The translations under genes were made by a program, and so were the position numbers. A model generated the notes under the pieces. It saw only the letters and a list, made by a program, of their open reading frames with translations, did no database searches and was not told the DNA's origin. From positions 1 to 35,270 of the forward strand of contig JAJCXQ010000924.1 of assembly GCA_029263355.1 (NCBI GenBank): DNA of 35,270 nt, given 5' to 3'. Positions 25,916 through 34,096 of the stretch are shown in pieces. This DNA comes from Acidobacteriota bacterium. GTDB taxonomy: Bacteria > Acidobacteriota > Thermoanaerobaculia > Multivoradales > J023. Every line of letters starts with the position of its first letter. Within the stretch, counting starts at the first letter, position 1.

Positions 25916-26384
25916 CTAGCCACCTCTTTTGGAGGGGTAAACTTGATGATGAGGATCCCACCAAACGACAACGAAAGCGTCGCCCTCTCGGAAGCCCCAA
26001 AGGCGCTCGGCCCCGCCAAGCCTCAGAGAAATCAGGCTCTCCCGGTCATCGAGCTTGATATCGATGAGTCGCTTCCTTGCCACGCTAGAAATCTGATCAA
26101 CACTCACGGTGTGATTGCGTTTCTTGCTGTCGACGAGGATCTCGTGCCACGTCATCGACTCGAAGCCACGAAGCTTAGAGTGAATCTCCACCGCCTCGTC
26201 TTTGGTCAGCCCATGCCAGCCGAAGGGGCCCTGGGACTCGACTCTTGAAAGCCGCCACGAAGGGTGACATCGACGTGCAAAAGCTCTCTGGATCGCGGAC
26301 TTTTGCCCGAGGGTGCGAAAGGTCCAATCGTTGGCTTCTTCGCACTGCGTGGCCGTTTCCGGCTGCGCGGCTTTTCTTGCTCAA
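25916..26384 (-). pseudogene. Panacea-associated toxin-like gene, frameshifted
   Basis: Begins at TTG 26384, overlapping the Panacea stop by 4 bases (TTGA). The opening frame reads MSKKSRAAGNGHAV... and stops at 26175. A second frame (+1) carries PFGWHGLTKDEAVEIHSKLR at about 26190-26230 and then GFESMTWHEILVDSKKRNH, SVDQISSVARKRLIDIKLDD, SLRLGGAERLWGFREGDAF and VVVWWDPHHQVYPS to 25916. That segment resembles a widespread, mostly uncharacterised family of about 120-residue proteins with a W-G-x-R-x-G and WWDPxHxVxPS ending. One extra base between about 26380 and 26215, for example in the T-run near 26280-26284, would join the frames. A shorter GTG start at 26191 could give 91 residues. Toxin role is inferred from position. 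Confidence 0.55.
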
Positions 26385-26811
26385 ATCAAGCTGCTGTAGT
26401 ACTCCGCCATCGCGGCGTGGCTGATAGTGCTAGATCCTCGTTGGCCTGGTGCCAATCCCTTCCGAGACTCACACCATGGATCTTCGCAATGCGTCAACTC
26501 GCTCAGCCATTGAGAACTGCGCTCACCGTAGTAGGCAACCACGGAATCGATCGTTTCTCGCTCAGATTCCGTTAGAGCAGAAGAGTCTCCAGCGGGCCAT
26601 TCATCCAACTTGAACATCCCACGGTGCCCGTTGTAGAGATCTCGAACGACCGGGCCGTTTGCCCAAGCCTCGATCGATTCGTCGAAGATGGGTTGTTCAT
26701 CCCAAACAAGTGCCCAGGCCTGGCGTAGTACACCAGTTTTTGGAGCTTCATGGCCGTCATGGAGCCGGCCTGCTCAAGAATATAGGCGGCCACGTCGTGG
26801 ACATTCGCCAT
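26381..26811 (-). pseudogene. Panacea-domain (SocA/DUF4065-like) antitoxin, frameshifted
   Basis: From ATG 26811, after a perfect AGGAGG site, the frame reads MANVHDVAAYILEQ...MKLQKLVYYA, the classic Panacea start. At codon 30 (about 26722) one base seems missing: the next frame continues QAWALVWDEQPIFDESIEAW, then ANGPVVRDLYNGHRGMFKLD to the C-terminal EDPWCESRKGLAPGQRG...EYYSSLI. With one C added to the run at 26722 the product is about 143 residues, the usual Panacea length. Panacea proteins neutralise many unrelated toxins encoded next to them. As read, the product stops at 26572. Either the locus is decaying or this is a sequencing error. Confidence 0.75.
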
Positions 26812-26992
26812 GGGTACCTCCTTCTTGCCTGAGACTGCCCTGTCTCGTCCCCACAAAACAAGGCCTTATAGCAAACAGCAAATCGCTGCCTCCTATAGAG
26901 TCAGGCTACCATGGCAACGGATTGGGATGGCAAAAAATTTCGCAGAGTGGCGAGCATTGCAACTCCGCGTCACAAACGCCGCGACAGGAGAT

Positions 26993-29900
26993 TCACGGAT
27001 TGCAAGTGGTGAAGGCCTCGGTATCCTGGATCGGACGGAACGGAGTGTCTCGAGGATTGATGTAGTTCCGTTGCTCACCCGTCACTGTATCGAGGACCCG
27101 GAGGGCGACCTCGACGTCGGTTAGGCCGGCGGCGAAAACCCAGAAGCTCTCGAAAGATGGTAGCCCGCAGGCGTCTAGGACTTTGGTCAAGACTTCGACA
27201 TTGTTGGCGCTGAAGAACCAGAAGTAACCCGCGTCGTCGGTGAGCTGCACCGCTTGGCCGGAACCCACATCGCCATTGGCTGTTTGCCACAAGGTGTCCA
27301 CCAAGAATCGTCCCTGGTTGAGGCACAGCCTCGTCGAGCTCGGCGTGCAGGTACTGGCTTTGGCGTCGGGCTCGCTGCCTTTCCACGGCTCGACGCTCCA
27401 CGATCGAGCGTGGGTCGCGCTGCCGCGCCCAGCATCGCAGGTGGCGAAGGCTTGGGTGTCGTTGATCGGCTGGAAGGCATCGCCGAGCTCGTTGTTGTAG
27501 ATCTGTGTCGCGCCGGTGAGCATGTCGGTCACGGTCACTTCGGTGGCGATGTTGGTCAAACCACCGCTGAAGATCCAGAAGTGATTGAAGGGCTCGTAAC
27601 AGGCGTCGAGCACTTTGATCACCAACTCGATGTTGTCGGGGCCGAAGAACCAGAAGTAGCCGGAGTCGCCGGTCAGCGGCTCGGCGTATCCCGAACCGGT
27701 GACGTGGTCGAAGTCTTCCCACTGCACTTGGACACGAAAGCGGCCATTGGCCAGGCAGAGGCTGGTGGCGTCCGAGACGCAGGGTCCTTGCGGGCCGAGA
27801 CCGAAGTTGATCCCCGTAGTGCTTGTCGCCAGCTCGATGGTGACCGGCGTGCCGGTCGTCGGATCGCACGACAAGTCGTTGCAGGGGATGCCGTCGTAGA
27901 GCTCGTCGCCGAAATCGTAGTGTTGGGCCAGGACATAGTAGGTTTCTGGATTCAGCCCAGTGTACGAGTAGACGCCGTCGACATCAGCGTAGGTGCTGCC
28001 CAAGTACGAGCCGTCGCTATTGTAGACCTCGACCCGCGCGTCGATCACTGGTTCGCCGGTGATGGCATGGGTTACGGTGCCGGTGAGGTTGCCCAGCCGG
28101 TCGAGCGCGAGGTCAATGCCTGAGGTCACCGTGTTGTTCTCGGCGATGATCGGCGTGCCGGATGTCGGATCACACTCCAACTGCGCGCAGGGAAAGCTGT
28201 TGTAGAGCCCGTTGCGGTGCCCGTCGGCGCCCGCGATCAGGAAATAACTCCCCGGTGTGATACCAGCGAGGGTGTATTCGCCGTTGTACTCACCCGACCG
28301 GCTCGCGACCAGGTCGCCGTTGGCGTCGTAGAGGCTCAGGAAGGGATACTCGAGCGCGAGGCCGCTGGTCGAGTTGGTCACCCTGCCAGTGATCACACCC
28401 AATCGCTCGATTTCGAAGTTGATGCCCTCCCTCGATTCATTGAGGTCGACGTTGATCGCGCTGCCGGCGGTGGGGTTACAGAGCGCACCGACGCACGGTA
28501 GATTGGCGTAGACCTCGTCGACGTATTCCGAGCTGTGGGCTGCAGCGTAATAGGTGCCCGGAACCAGTCCCGGGACGTAGTAGCGGCCCGCGTTGTCGGT
28601 GTTGTCCCCGAGGACTCTCTCTCCATCCGCGTCGTAGATCTGGATGAACACGCCATCCACGGGGGTTCCGCTCGGGCTGTGGGTCACGGTGCCGGAGATG
28701 GTTCCCAGGCGCTCGAGCGCGAAGTCGATGTCGGTTGTCAGGCTGTTGAGCTGTACCGGTACCGGGGCGCCGGAGGTGGGATCGCAGCCGCCCTGACAGT
28801 CGATGTTGTCGTAGAGCTCGTCTCGGTACGTCTCGTGTGTTGCGGTCACCGCAAAGTCGCCGGGAATCAGCCCTTCGAGGCTGTAGTTGCCGTTGGAGTT
28901 GGAGTGAGCGGTCTGTTGGTAGTCTCCGAGCTCGGCCTTGAGGCGAGCGTCTCCGAGCGGTTCGCCGGTCGACCGGCTGGTGATGTTGCCGGTGATCGAG
29001 CCTAACCGGTCGAGGCTAAAATCGATGTTCTCGATCAGGGTATCCAAACCGACGACCAGGGGCGCGCCGGTTGACAGATCGCACTCCAGCTCACAGGGAA
29101 TACCGTCGTAGAGCTCGTCGAAATATTGGCTGTAGTCGTTGGTTCTTGCGAAGTAAGTCCCGGCTGGGAGCCCGCCAATACGATAGAAGCCGGTGGCGTC
29201 GGTGGAGGCGTAGCCGGAAGAGCTCCCATCGTCGCGCTGCACCCTCACTTCGACGCCGGGGATCGGGAATCCGGTCAGCGAATCGGTCAATTGGCCGGCG
29301 ATGCCCCCCAGTTCTTCGAGCGCAAAATCGACTCCTTCGGTGGTCTCACCGTAACGAACTACGATCGGCGAGCCGGTGGTGGGATCGAGGCTGTAGCAGC
29401 TCTCTGGGCAGGGCAGGCCGTTGAACAGCTCGTCGCGATGGCCGTCGCTGCGGGTGGTCGCATAGTGGATGCCTTCGTACAGACCCGTCGCCGAGTAGCG
29501 GCCCTCGATGTCGGTATAGTCTGAGCCGACCCGTGTGCCGTCGCTGCTCCAGATCGTCACTTCGACGTTGACGATCGGCGCTTCCGTCGCCGATGTTCTG
29601 ACCGTACCCGAGACGGTGCCGCCGGTCTCGAGATCGAAGTCGATGTTGCCGACGGTGACGCCTTGCTCAACCGCGATCGGTGTGCCGTCCGAGGGGCAAT
29701 TCGAGTCGAGACACGGCACATTGTCGTAGACTTCCGCCAGGTAGCCGCGAGGCTCCGAAGTGAGGACGGTGTAGGTGCCGGTCATCAGTCCTGGCAGGCT
29801 GTATTCGCCCGCGTCGCTGGTCACGGCTTGTCCCAGGAAGTAGCCGTCGAAATTGGCCACCAGTTCGACCAAGGGGATGGGCTCACCGGTCGTCGCGTCG

Positions 29901-30796
29901 CGGACTTGACCGGCGATCGTTCCACCGGAGCCGATGTTGAGCACAAACGGTCCGGTGCTGCTGCCGGTACCACCACAACAGCCGGCAACCCGGATCAGAT
30001 ACTGTACCCCGGCCTCGGCCTCGAAGGTCACCGCGGACTGCAGCCCGAAGGCGTCGTCGTTGCAGGCCAGCTCGTTGTCAGAAGTTCCGGGACAGCCGGT
30101 GTGGACCGAAAGCATCGTGTCGTAGCCTGAGCCAAAAGTGTCCGCGATCACTGTCTTGGAGGTGGCGGAGGTATAGGCAAACCAGACGTCAGGGCTGCCG
30201 CCGCTATGACAATTCGAAGACCCGTCCGGAATGGCGTCGGACGTGTCGCCGAAGTAGGTACCGTCGCCAACCGGGATCGCGTCGGTGCAATCGTCACCCG
30301 GCACCGCCACCTTCAGTCGTGGCGCTGGCGGCCATTCGACCGTCAGAGCACGGTGTACCTGAGTGAGCGCGGCAACTCTTCCCGGCGGTTCCTGGGTGCC
30401 TCGCGCCAGGTTGTTGATCGAATGCTGCAGGGCGCGGACCTTGCCGAGATGAATCGCGCTGCGATCCCCGCGATCCCCGCGATCAGAGTCCCAGCCGTGG
30501 AGGCGAGACTCCAAGGAGCGCAGCTGGCGCCGAAAACGATCCACGTCCGCCAGCGTCACCTCGCGCTCATCCGCGCTCGGCGATCCGAGCTCCGCGATCT
30601 CCAACAAGCGCTGGCGAAGGATCCGGTCGAGCCGGTTCAATTCGTCGCGAACCTGCAGTTCGTCGCGAACCTGCTGCTCTCGGTCGACCTCTGAGCTGGG
30701 CGACGCGCCGGAGCTCTGGGAAGGGCTCTCGGCGAGACCCACGGTCGAAAGTGACAACGCCAAAAAAAGGCTAGCGATAAAGCTCTCGAGTTTCAT
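26993..30796 (-). CDS. Very large secreted repeat protein (carboxypeptidase-regulatory-like)
   Basis: 1267 residues from ATG 30796, which has GGGAGG 4 bases upstream; a longer frame to 30847 has no such site. A signal peptide (SFIASLFLALSLSTVGLAES) and a charged helical stretch are followed by a jelly-roll-like domain at about 168-288 (CTDAIPVGDGTYFGDTSDAI, SPDVWFAYTS). Seven repeats of about 95-100 residues span roughly 291-1010, each starting like GTISGTVTHSPSGTPVDG and ending with a YDGIPCxxxxCDPTTGTP-type Cys pair and a VDFALERLG-type strand. Two copies of a domain with RLCLNQGRFLVDTLWQ and GYFWFFSANNVEVLTKVLDAC form the C-terminus. Likely a long surface stalk or adhesin-like protein. It is divergent from the BNR gene. 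Confidence 0.88.
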   Translation of the reverse strand: MKLESFIASLFLALSLSTVGLAESPSQSSGASPSSEVDREQQVRDELQVRDELNRLDRILRQRLLEIAELGSPSADEREVTLADVDRFRRQLRSLESRLHGWDSDRGDRGDRSAIHLGKVRALQHSINNLARGTQEPPGRVAALTQVHRALTVEWPPAPRLKVAVPGDDCTDAIPVGDGTYFGDTSDAIPDGSSNCHSGGSPDVWFAYTSATSKTVIADTFGSGYDTMLSVHTGCPGTSDNELACNDDAFGLQSAVTFEAEAGVQYLIRVAGCCGGTGSSTGPFVLNIGSGGTIAGQVRDATTGEPIPLVELVANFDGYFLGQAVTSDAGEYSLPGLMTGTYTVLTSEPRGYLAEVYDNVPCLDSNCPSDGTPIAVEQGVTVGNIDFDLETGGTVSGTVRTSATEAPIVNVEVTIWSSDGTRVGSDYTDIEGRYSATGLYEGIHYATTRSDGHRDELFNGLPCPESCYSLDPTTGSPIVVRYGETTEGVDFALEELGGIAGQLTDSLTGFPIPGVEVRVQRDDGSSSGYASTDATGFYRIGGLPAGTYFARTNDYSQYFDELYDGIPCELECDLSTGAPLVVGLDTLIENIDFSLDRLGSITGNITSRSTGEPLGDARLKAELGDYQQTAHSNSNGNYSLEGLIPGDFAVTATHETYRDELYDNIDCQGGCDPTSGAPVPVQLNSLTTDIDFALERLGTISGTVTHSPSGTPVDGVFIQIYDADGERVLGDNTDNAGRYYVPGLVPGTYYAAAHSSEYVDEVYANLPCVGALCNPTAGSAINVDLNESREGINFEIERLGVITGRVTNSTSGLALEYPFLSLYDANGDLVASRSGEYNGEYTLAGITPGSYFLIAGADGHRNGLYNSFPCAQLECDPTSGTPIIAENNTVTSGIDLALDRLGNLTGTVTHAITGEPVIDARVEVYNSDGSYLGSTYADVDGVYSYTGLNPETYYVLAQHYDFGDELYDGIPCNDLSCDPTTGTPVTIELATSTTGINFGLGPQGPCVSDATSLCLANGRFRVQVQWEDFDHVTGSGYAEPLTGDSGYFWFFGPDNIELVIKVLDACYEPFNHFWIFSGGLTNIATEVTVTDMLTGATQIYNNELGDAFQPINDTQAFATCDAGRGSATHARSWSVEPWKGSEPDAKASTCTPSSTRLCLNQGRFLVDTLWQTANGDVGSGQAVQLTDDAGYFWFFSANNVEVLTKVLDACGLPSFESFWVFAAGLTDVEVALRVLDTVTGEQRNYINPRDTPFRPIQDTEAFTTCNP
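30463..30480 (-). repeat. 9-bp tandem repeat in secreted repeat protein
   Basis: GATCCCCGC occurs twice in tandem (plus strand), encoding DRG-DRG in the charged N-terminal region of the large secreted protein. Confidence 0.7.
30641..30676 (-). repeat. 18-bp tandem repeat in secreted repeat protein
   Basis: TTCGTCGCGAACCTGCAG and TTCGTCGCGAACCTGCTG stand head to tail, encoding the duplicated QVRDEL segment just after the signal peptide. The copies differ at one base. Confidence 0.85.
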
Positions 30797-30946
30797 AAAA
30801 CCTCCCGGTGAGACATCTCCTGATTTTAAACGCGGAATGCGGGCCAAGAAGTGATCAAGAAATTATGTAATGTCAAAGCTGCTACAGCTGGTCCCGTCTT
30901 CCTGCTTGTGCTAGATAGTAGCCCCAACCCGATCAAGGAGACGTAG

Positions 30947-33900
30947 ATGCCTGTCGATGTGCCCCCTAGTGTTGTTCGTTTGTTTGCGATGCTCGCTGTT
31001 CTGACCCTTTGTGCCAGCTCGGCCCTTATTGCCGAACGCCCCGATGCCGCGGCTCCTGCAACCTTCGCCGAGCGCCAGGTTTCCTGGGAGCAGCACCAGA
31101 AGCTCGATCGCGAGTCGCTGTTTCGTGGCCTATCCTGGCGCAACGTCGGCCCGGTAGTGCAAGGTGGGCGGGTGATCGACATCGAGTCGGTGCCGGGTGA
31201 GCCCTACACGTTCTACGTCGCGTACGCCTCTGGGGGACTGTGGCGGACCGAGACCAACGGCGTCACCTTCGAGCCGCTGTTCGACGACCAAGCGTCGATC
31301 ATCATGGGAGATGTCGAGCTTGATCCGAACGACCCCGACACCCTGTGGGTCGGTACCGGTGAGGACAACTCGTCCCGTTCCTCCTACGGTGGCCACGGGG
31401 TCTTCCGTTCCGACGATCGCGGCGCCACCTGGCGTCACATGGGGCTCGGCGACAGCGACAGGATCGGTCGTATTCGAGTGGATCCGCGAGACTCCAACCG
31501 CGTTTACGTCGCGGTGCTTGGCAAGCTCTACACACCGGGGGGCGAGCGCGGCATCTACCGCACCCTGGACGGTGGCGCGAAGTGGGAACAGGTCCTGGTC
31601 GCAGACCTGCCGGCGGACGATACCTATGCTGGATTCGTTGATCTGGTGCTCGATCCCGCAAACCCCGACGCGCTTTACGCCGCCGCCTGGGAGCGTTCGC
31701 GACGGCCGTGGGACTTTGTTGAAAGCGGTGCTGCCTCAGGCATCTGGAAGTCGACCAACGGCGGTGACGATTGGACCAAGTTGAGCGGTGGCTTTCCGCA
31801 GGGGGACCACGTCGGCCGGATCGGGTTGGCGGTGTCGGCGTCGCAGCCGGGAACGATTTACGCCTCCCTCGACAATCAGGAGTTGCTGCCGGAAGAGCAG
31901 TGGGATCTAGGAGGCGGGGCGATCACCGCCAAACGCCTACGCAAAATGAGCAAGGAGGAGTTTCTGGCCCAGGATCCGGAAGAGATCGAAGATTTTATCC
32001 GTGGCAACGACCTCGACAGCAGTCTCGACGCCGATCAACTGATCGAGATGATCAAGAACGACGAGCTCACCTTGGAGCAGCTGCTCGAAGAGCTCGACGA
32101 CGCCAACGCCAACCTCTTCTCAACCGACATCAAGAGCATCGAAGTCTGGCGCTCTGACGACGCTGGCGCCAGCTGGCGCCGTACCCACGACAAGCCGATC
32201 CGCGAGGTGGTCTACACCTATGGTTATTACTTCGGGCAGATCCGTGTCGCACCGGACGACCCCGACCGTATCTATGTGCTCGGGGTCCCGCTGATCACCT
32301 CACACGACGGCGGCAAAACCTTCGAGCCCGCCAACGGTCGTGAGATGCATGGTGACCATCAGGCGATGTGGATTGATCCCCACTTCAGCGATCGGGTGAT
32401 CGCCGGCAACGACGGTGGCCTCGACGTTAGCTACGACGGCGGCAAAACCTGGCTCAAGTTGGATCGTCAGCCGGTGGGGCAGTTCTACACCGTCGAAGTC
32501 GACATGGCCGAGCCCTACAACGTTTATGGCGGCCTGCAAGACAACGGCGTGCTCAAGGGTTCCAGCCGGTCGCGTCCCGGCATCGACCCATGGCGTCGCA
32601 TCGGCGGTGGTGATGGCATGTACGTCCAAGTGGATCCGCGGGACAACGCCACAACCTACCTCGGGTCACAATTCGGTTATTACAGCCGCATTGGGGCCGA
32701 CGGCGAACGGCGATCGACCCGACCCCGCGACCTGCTTGGCGAGCCCGCTTTGCGCTACAACTGGTCGTCGCCCATTCTGTTATCGGAGCACAATCGCGAC
32801 ATCTTGTACTTCGGCGCCAACAAACTTTACCGCTCCCTCGACCAGGGTGAAACCTGGAAGGCTATCAGCCCGGATCTCAGCCAGTCGTCGAACCGTGGCG
32901 ACGTCGCGTTTGCCACCTTGACCACGATCTCGGAGTCCTCGGAAGAATTTGGCCTGCTGTGGACCGGCACCGACGACGGCCAGGTCCACGTCACCGACGA
33001 CGGTGGACGGCAATGGCGTGATGTCTCCGCCGGCCTCCCCGCCGACCGCTGGGTTACCCGGGTGGTGGCCTCACGTCACCAGCGGGATCGTGCTTACCTG
33101 TCGCTGTCCGGCTATCGTGACGACGACATCACCGCCTATGTTTACGTCACCGAGGATCTCGGTGCGACCTGGAAGTCCTTGGCGACGGGTTTGCCCGCCG
33201 AGGCGGTCAACGTGGTGAAAGAAGATCCGGTCAATCCGCAAGTGCTTTACGTCGGCACCGACCGCGGGGTTTACACCTCTCTCGATCGCGGTGCGTCCTG
33301 GCATGCACTGGGGGCGGAGATGCCCAACGTGCCGGTGCACGACCTCATCGTCCACCCACGGGAGCGCGAGTTGGTGGCCGGCACCCACGGTCGATCGATT
33401 TTCATCCTCGACGCCTTGCCGATCCAGGAGCTCACCCCCGAGGTCCGGGCCTCGCCACTGCACGTTTTCCCGGTCGAGCCCGTGACCTACAAACGCGAGT
33501 GGCGCGGTCGTCGCTCACCTTGGTTCCACGACCCAATCGACGAGCCCACCGTCAGCGTACCGTTCTGGACTGCCGACGAGACCCGCGTCACGCTGTTGAT
33601 CGAAGACGACGCTGGGCACGCCGTCCAGCGTCTCGAGATGGACGCAGCTCCTGGCGTCAACGCCTTCACCTGGGATCTCCTGCTCGACGAAGAGCTTGCT
33701 TTGATGGCCGAGAAAGAGCGCAGCGACGAACAAAAGCCGGAGGCCGACAAGACGTCGCGTCGGAAAAAGAAGCGCAGCGAACCGTCGCCGGAGCCTGAGG
33801 AGGCTTCAGATGGCGAGCACGGGGCGCGTTCCAAGACACCGTGGTCAGAAGCCGTGCGCCTCGAGCGTCCGCTCTACATCACCCCGGGCAGTTACGTCTT

Positions 33901-34015
33901 CGAGATCCGCAGCGCCACCGCCGAGGCCCAGACCGACTTCGAGGTCGAAGCGCCGGAGCCCCGCGAGCCAAGGATGGCGAAGAAGCCGAAGATCCGCGGC
34001 CAGAAGGACGATTGA
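30947..34015 (+). CDS. Secreted sortilin/BNR-type beta-propeller protein
   Basis: 1022 residues with a signal peptide (LFAMLAVLTLCASSALIA) and AAGGAG upstream of the ATG. Repeated Asp-box/BNR motifs appear throughout, such as FRSDDRGATW, YRTLDGGAKW, WKSTNGGDDW, WRSDDAGASW, YRSLDQGETW and YTSLDRGASW, giving a sortilin/VPS10-like or exo-sialidase-like propeller. Residues about 325-385 are an acidic helical insertion known from related proteins. The last 300 residues have Ig-like strands and a low-complexity Lys/Glu/Ser stretch (KPEADKTSRRKKKRSEPS). These proteins are often annotated as glycosyl hydrolases, but no catalytic site is evident here. Divergent from the giant repeat gene across a 150-base region. 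Confidence 0.9.
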   Translation: MPVDVPPSVVRLFAMLAVLTLCASSALIAERPDAAAPATFAERQVSWEQHQKLDRESLFRGLSWRNVGPVVQGGRVIDIESVPGEPYTFYVAYASGGLWRTETNGVTFEPLFDDQASIIMGDVELDPNDPDTLWVGTGEDNSSRSSYGGHGVFRSDDRGATWRHMGLGDSDRIGRIRVDPRDSNRVYVAVLGKLYTPGGERGIYRTLDGGAKWEQVLVADLPADDTYAGFVDLVLDPANPDALYAAAWERSRRPWDFVESGAASGIWKSTNGGDDWTKLSGGFPQGDHVGRIGLAVSASQPGTIYASLDNQELLPEEQWDLGGGAITAKRLRKMSKEEFLAQDPEEIEDFIRGNDLDSSLDADQLIEMIKNDELTLEQLLEELDDANANLFSTDIKSIEVWRSDDAGASWRRTHDKPIREVVYTYGYYFGQIRVAPDDPDRIYVLGVPLITSHDGGKTFEPANGREMHGDHQAMWIDPHFSDRVIAGNDGGLDVSYDGGKTWLKLDRQPVGQFYTVEVDMAEPYNVYGGLQDNGVLKGSSRSRPGIDPWRRIGGGDGMYVQVDPRDNATTYLGSQFGYYSRIGADGERRSTRPRDLLGEPALRYNWSSPILLSEHNRDILYFGANKLYRSLDQGETWKAISPDLSQSSNRGDVAFATLTTISESSEEFGLLWTGTDDGQVHVTDDGGRQWRDVSAGLPADRWVTRVVASRHQRDRAYLSLSGYRDDDITAYVYVTEDLGATWKSLATGLPAEAVNVVKEDPVNPQVLYVGTDRGVYTSLDRGASWHALGAEMPNVPVHDLIVHPRERELVAGTHGRSIFILDALPIQELTPEVRASPLHVFPVEPVTYKREWRGRRSPWFHDPIDEPTVSVPFWTADETRVTLLIEDDAGHAVQRLEMDAAPGVNAFTWDLLLDEELALMAEKERSDEQKPEADKTSRRKKKRSEPSPEPEEASDGEHGARSKTPWSEAVRLERPLYITPGSYVFEIRSATAEAQTDFEVEAPEPREPRMAKKPKIRGQKDD

Positions 34016-34096
34016 TTTCCGAGGTCAGAAGGACGTTGGATTGGCGCCGGGAAAGGCCCCAAGGCCCAGGACCTGCGTAAGAAATGAAGATGTCGC

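Noticed and set aside
26641..26660. A possible second frameshift in the Panacea gene
   Set aside because: On re-reading, the frame continues cleanly through PVVRDLYNGHRG; one missing base near 26722 explains the whole break.
31920..32130. Acidic helical insertion in the BNR propeller as a novel domain
   Set aside because: Similar helical insertions are present in related sortilin-like proteins of this family as I know it.
33990..34060. Imperfect direct repeat (CAGAAGGACGATTGATT / CAGAAGGACGTTGGATT) around the BNR stop codon
   Set aside because: Too short and diverged to support an attachment site or mobile-element border; probably a small local duplication.
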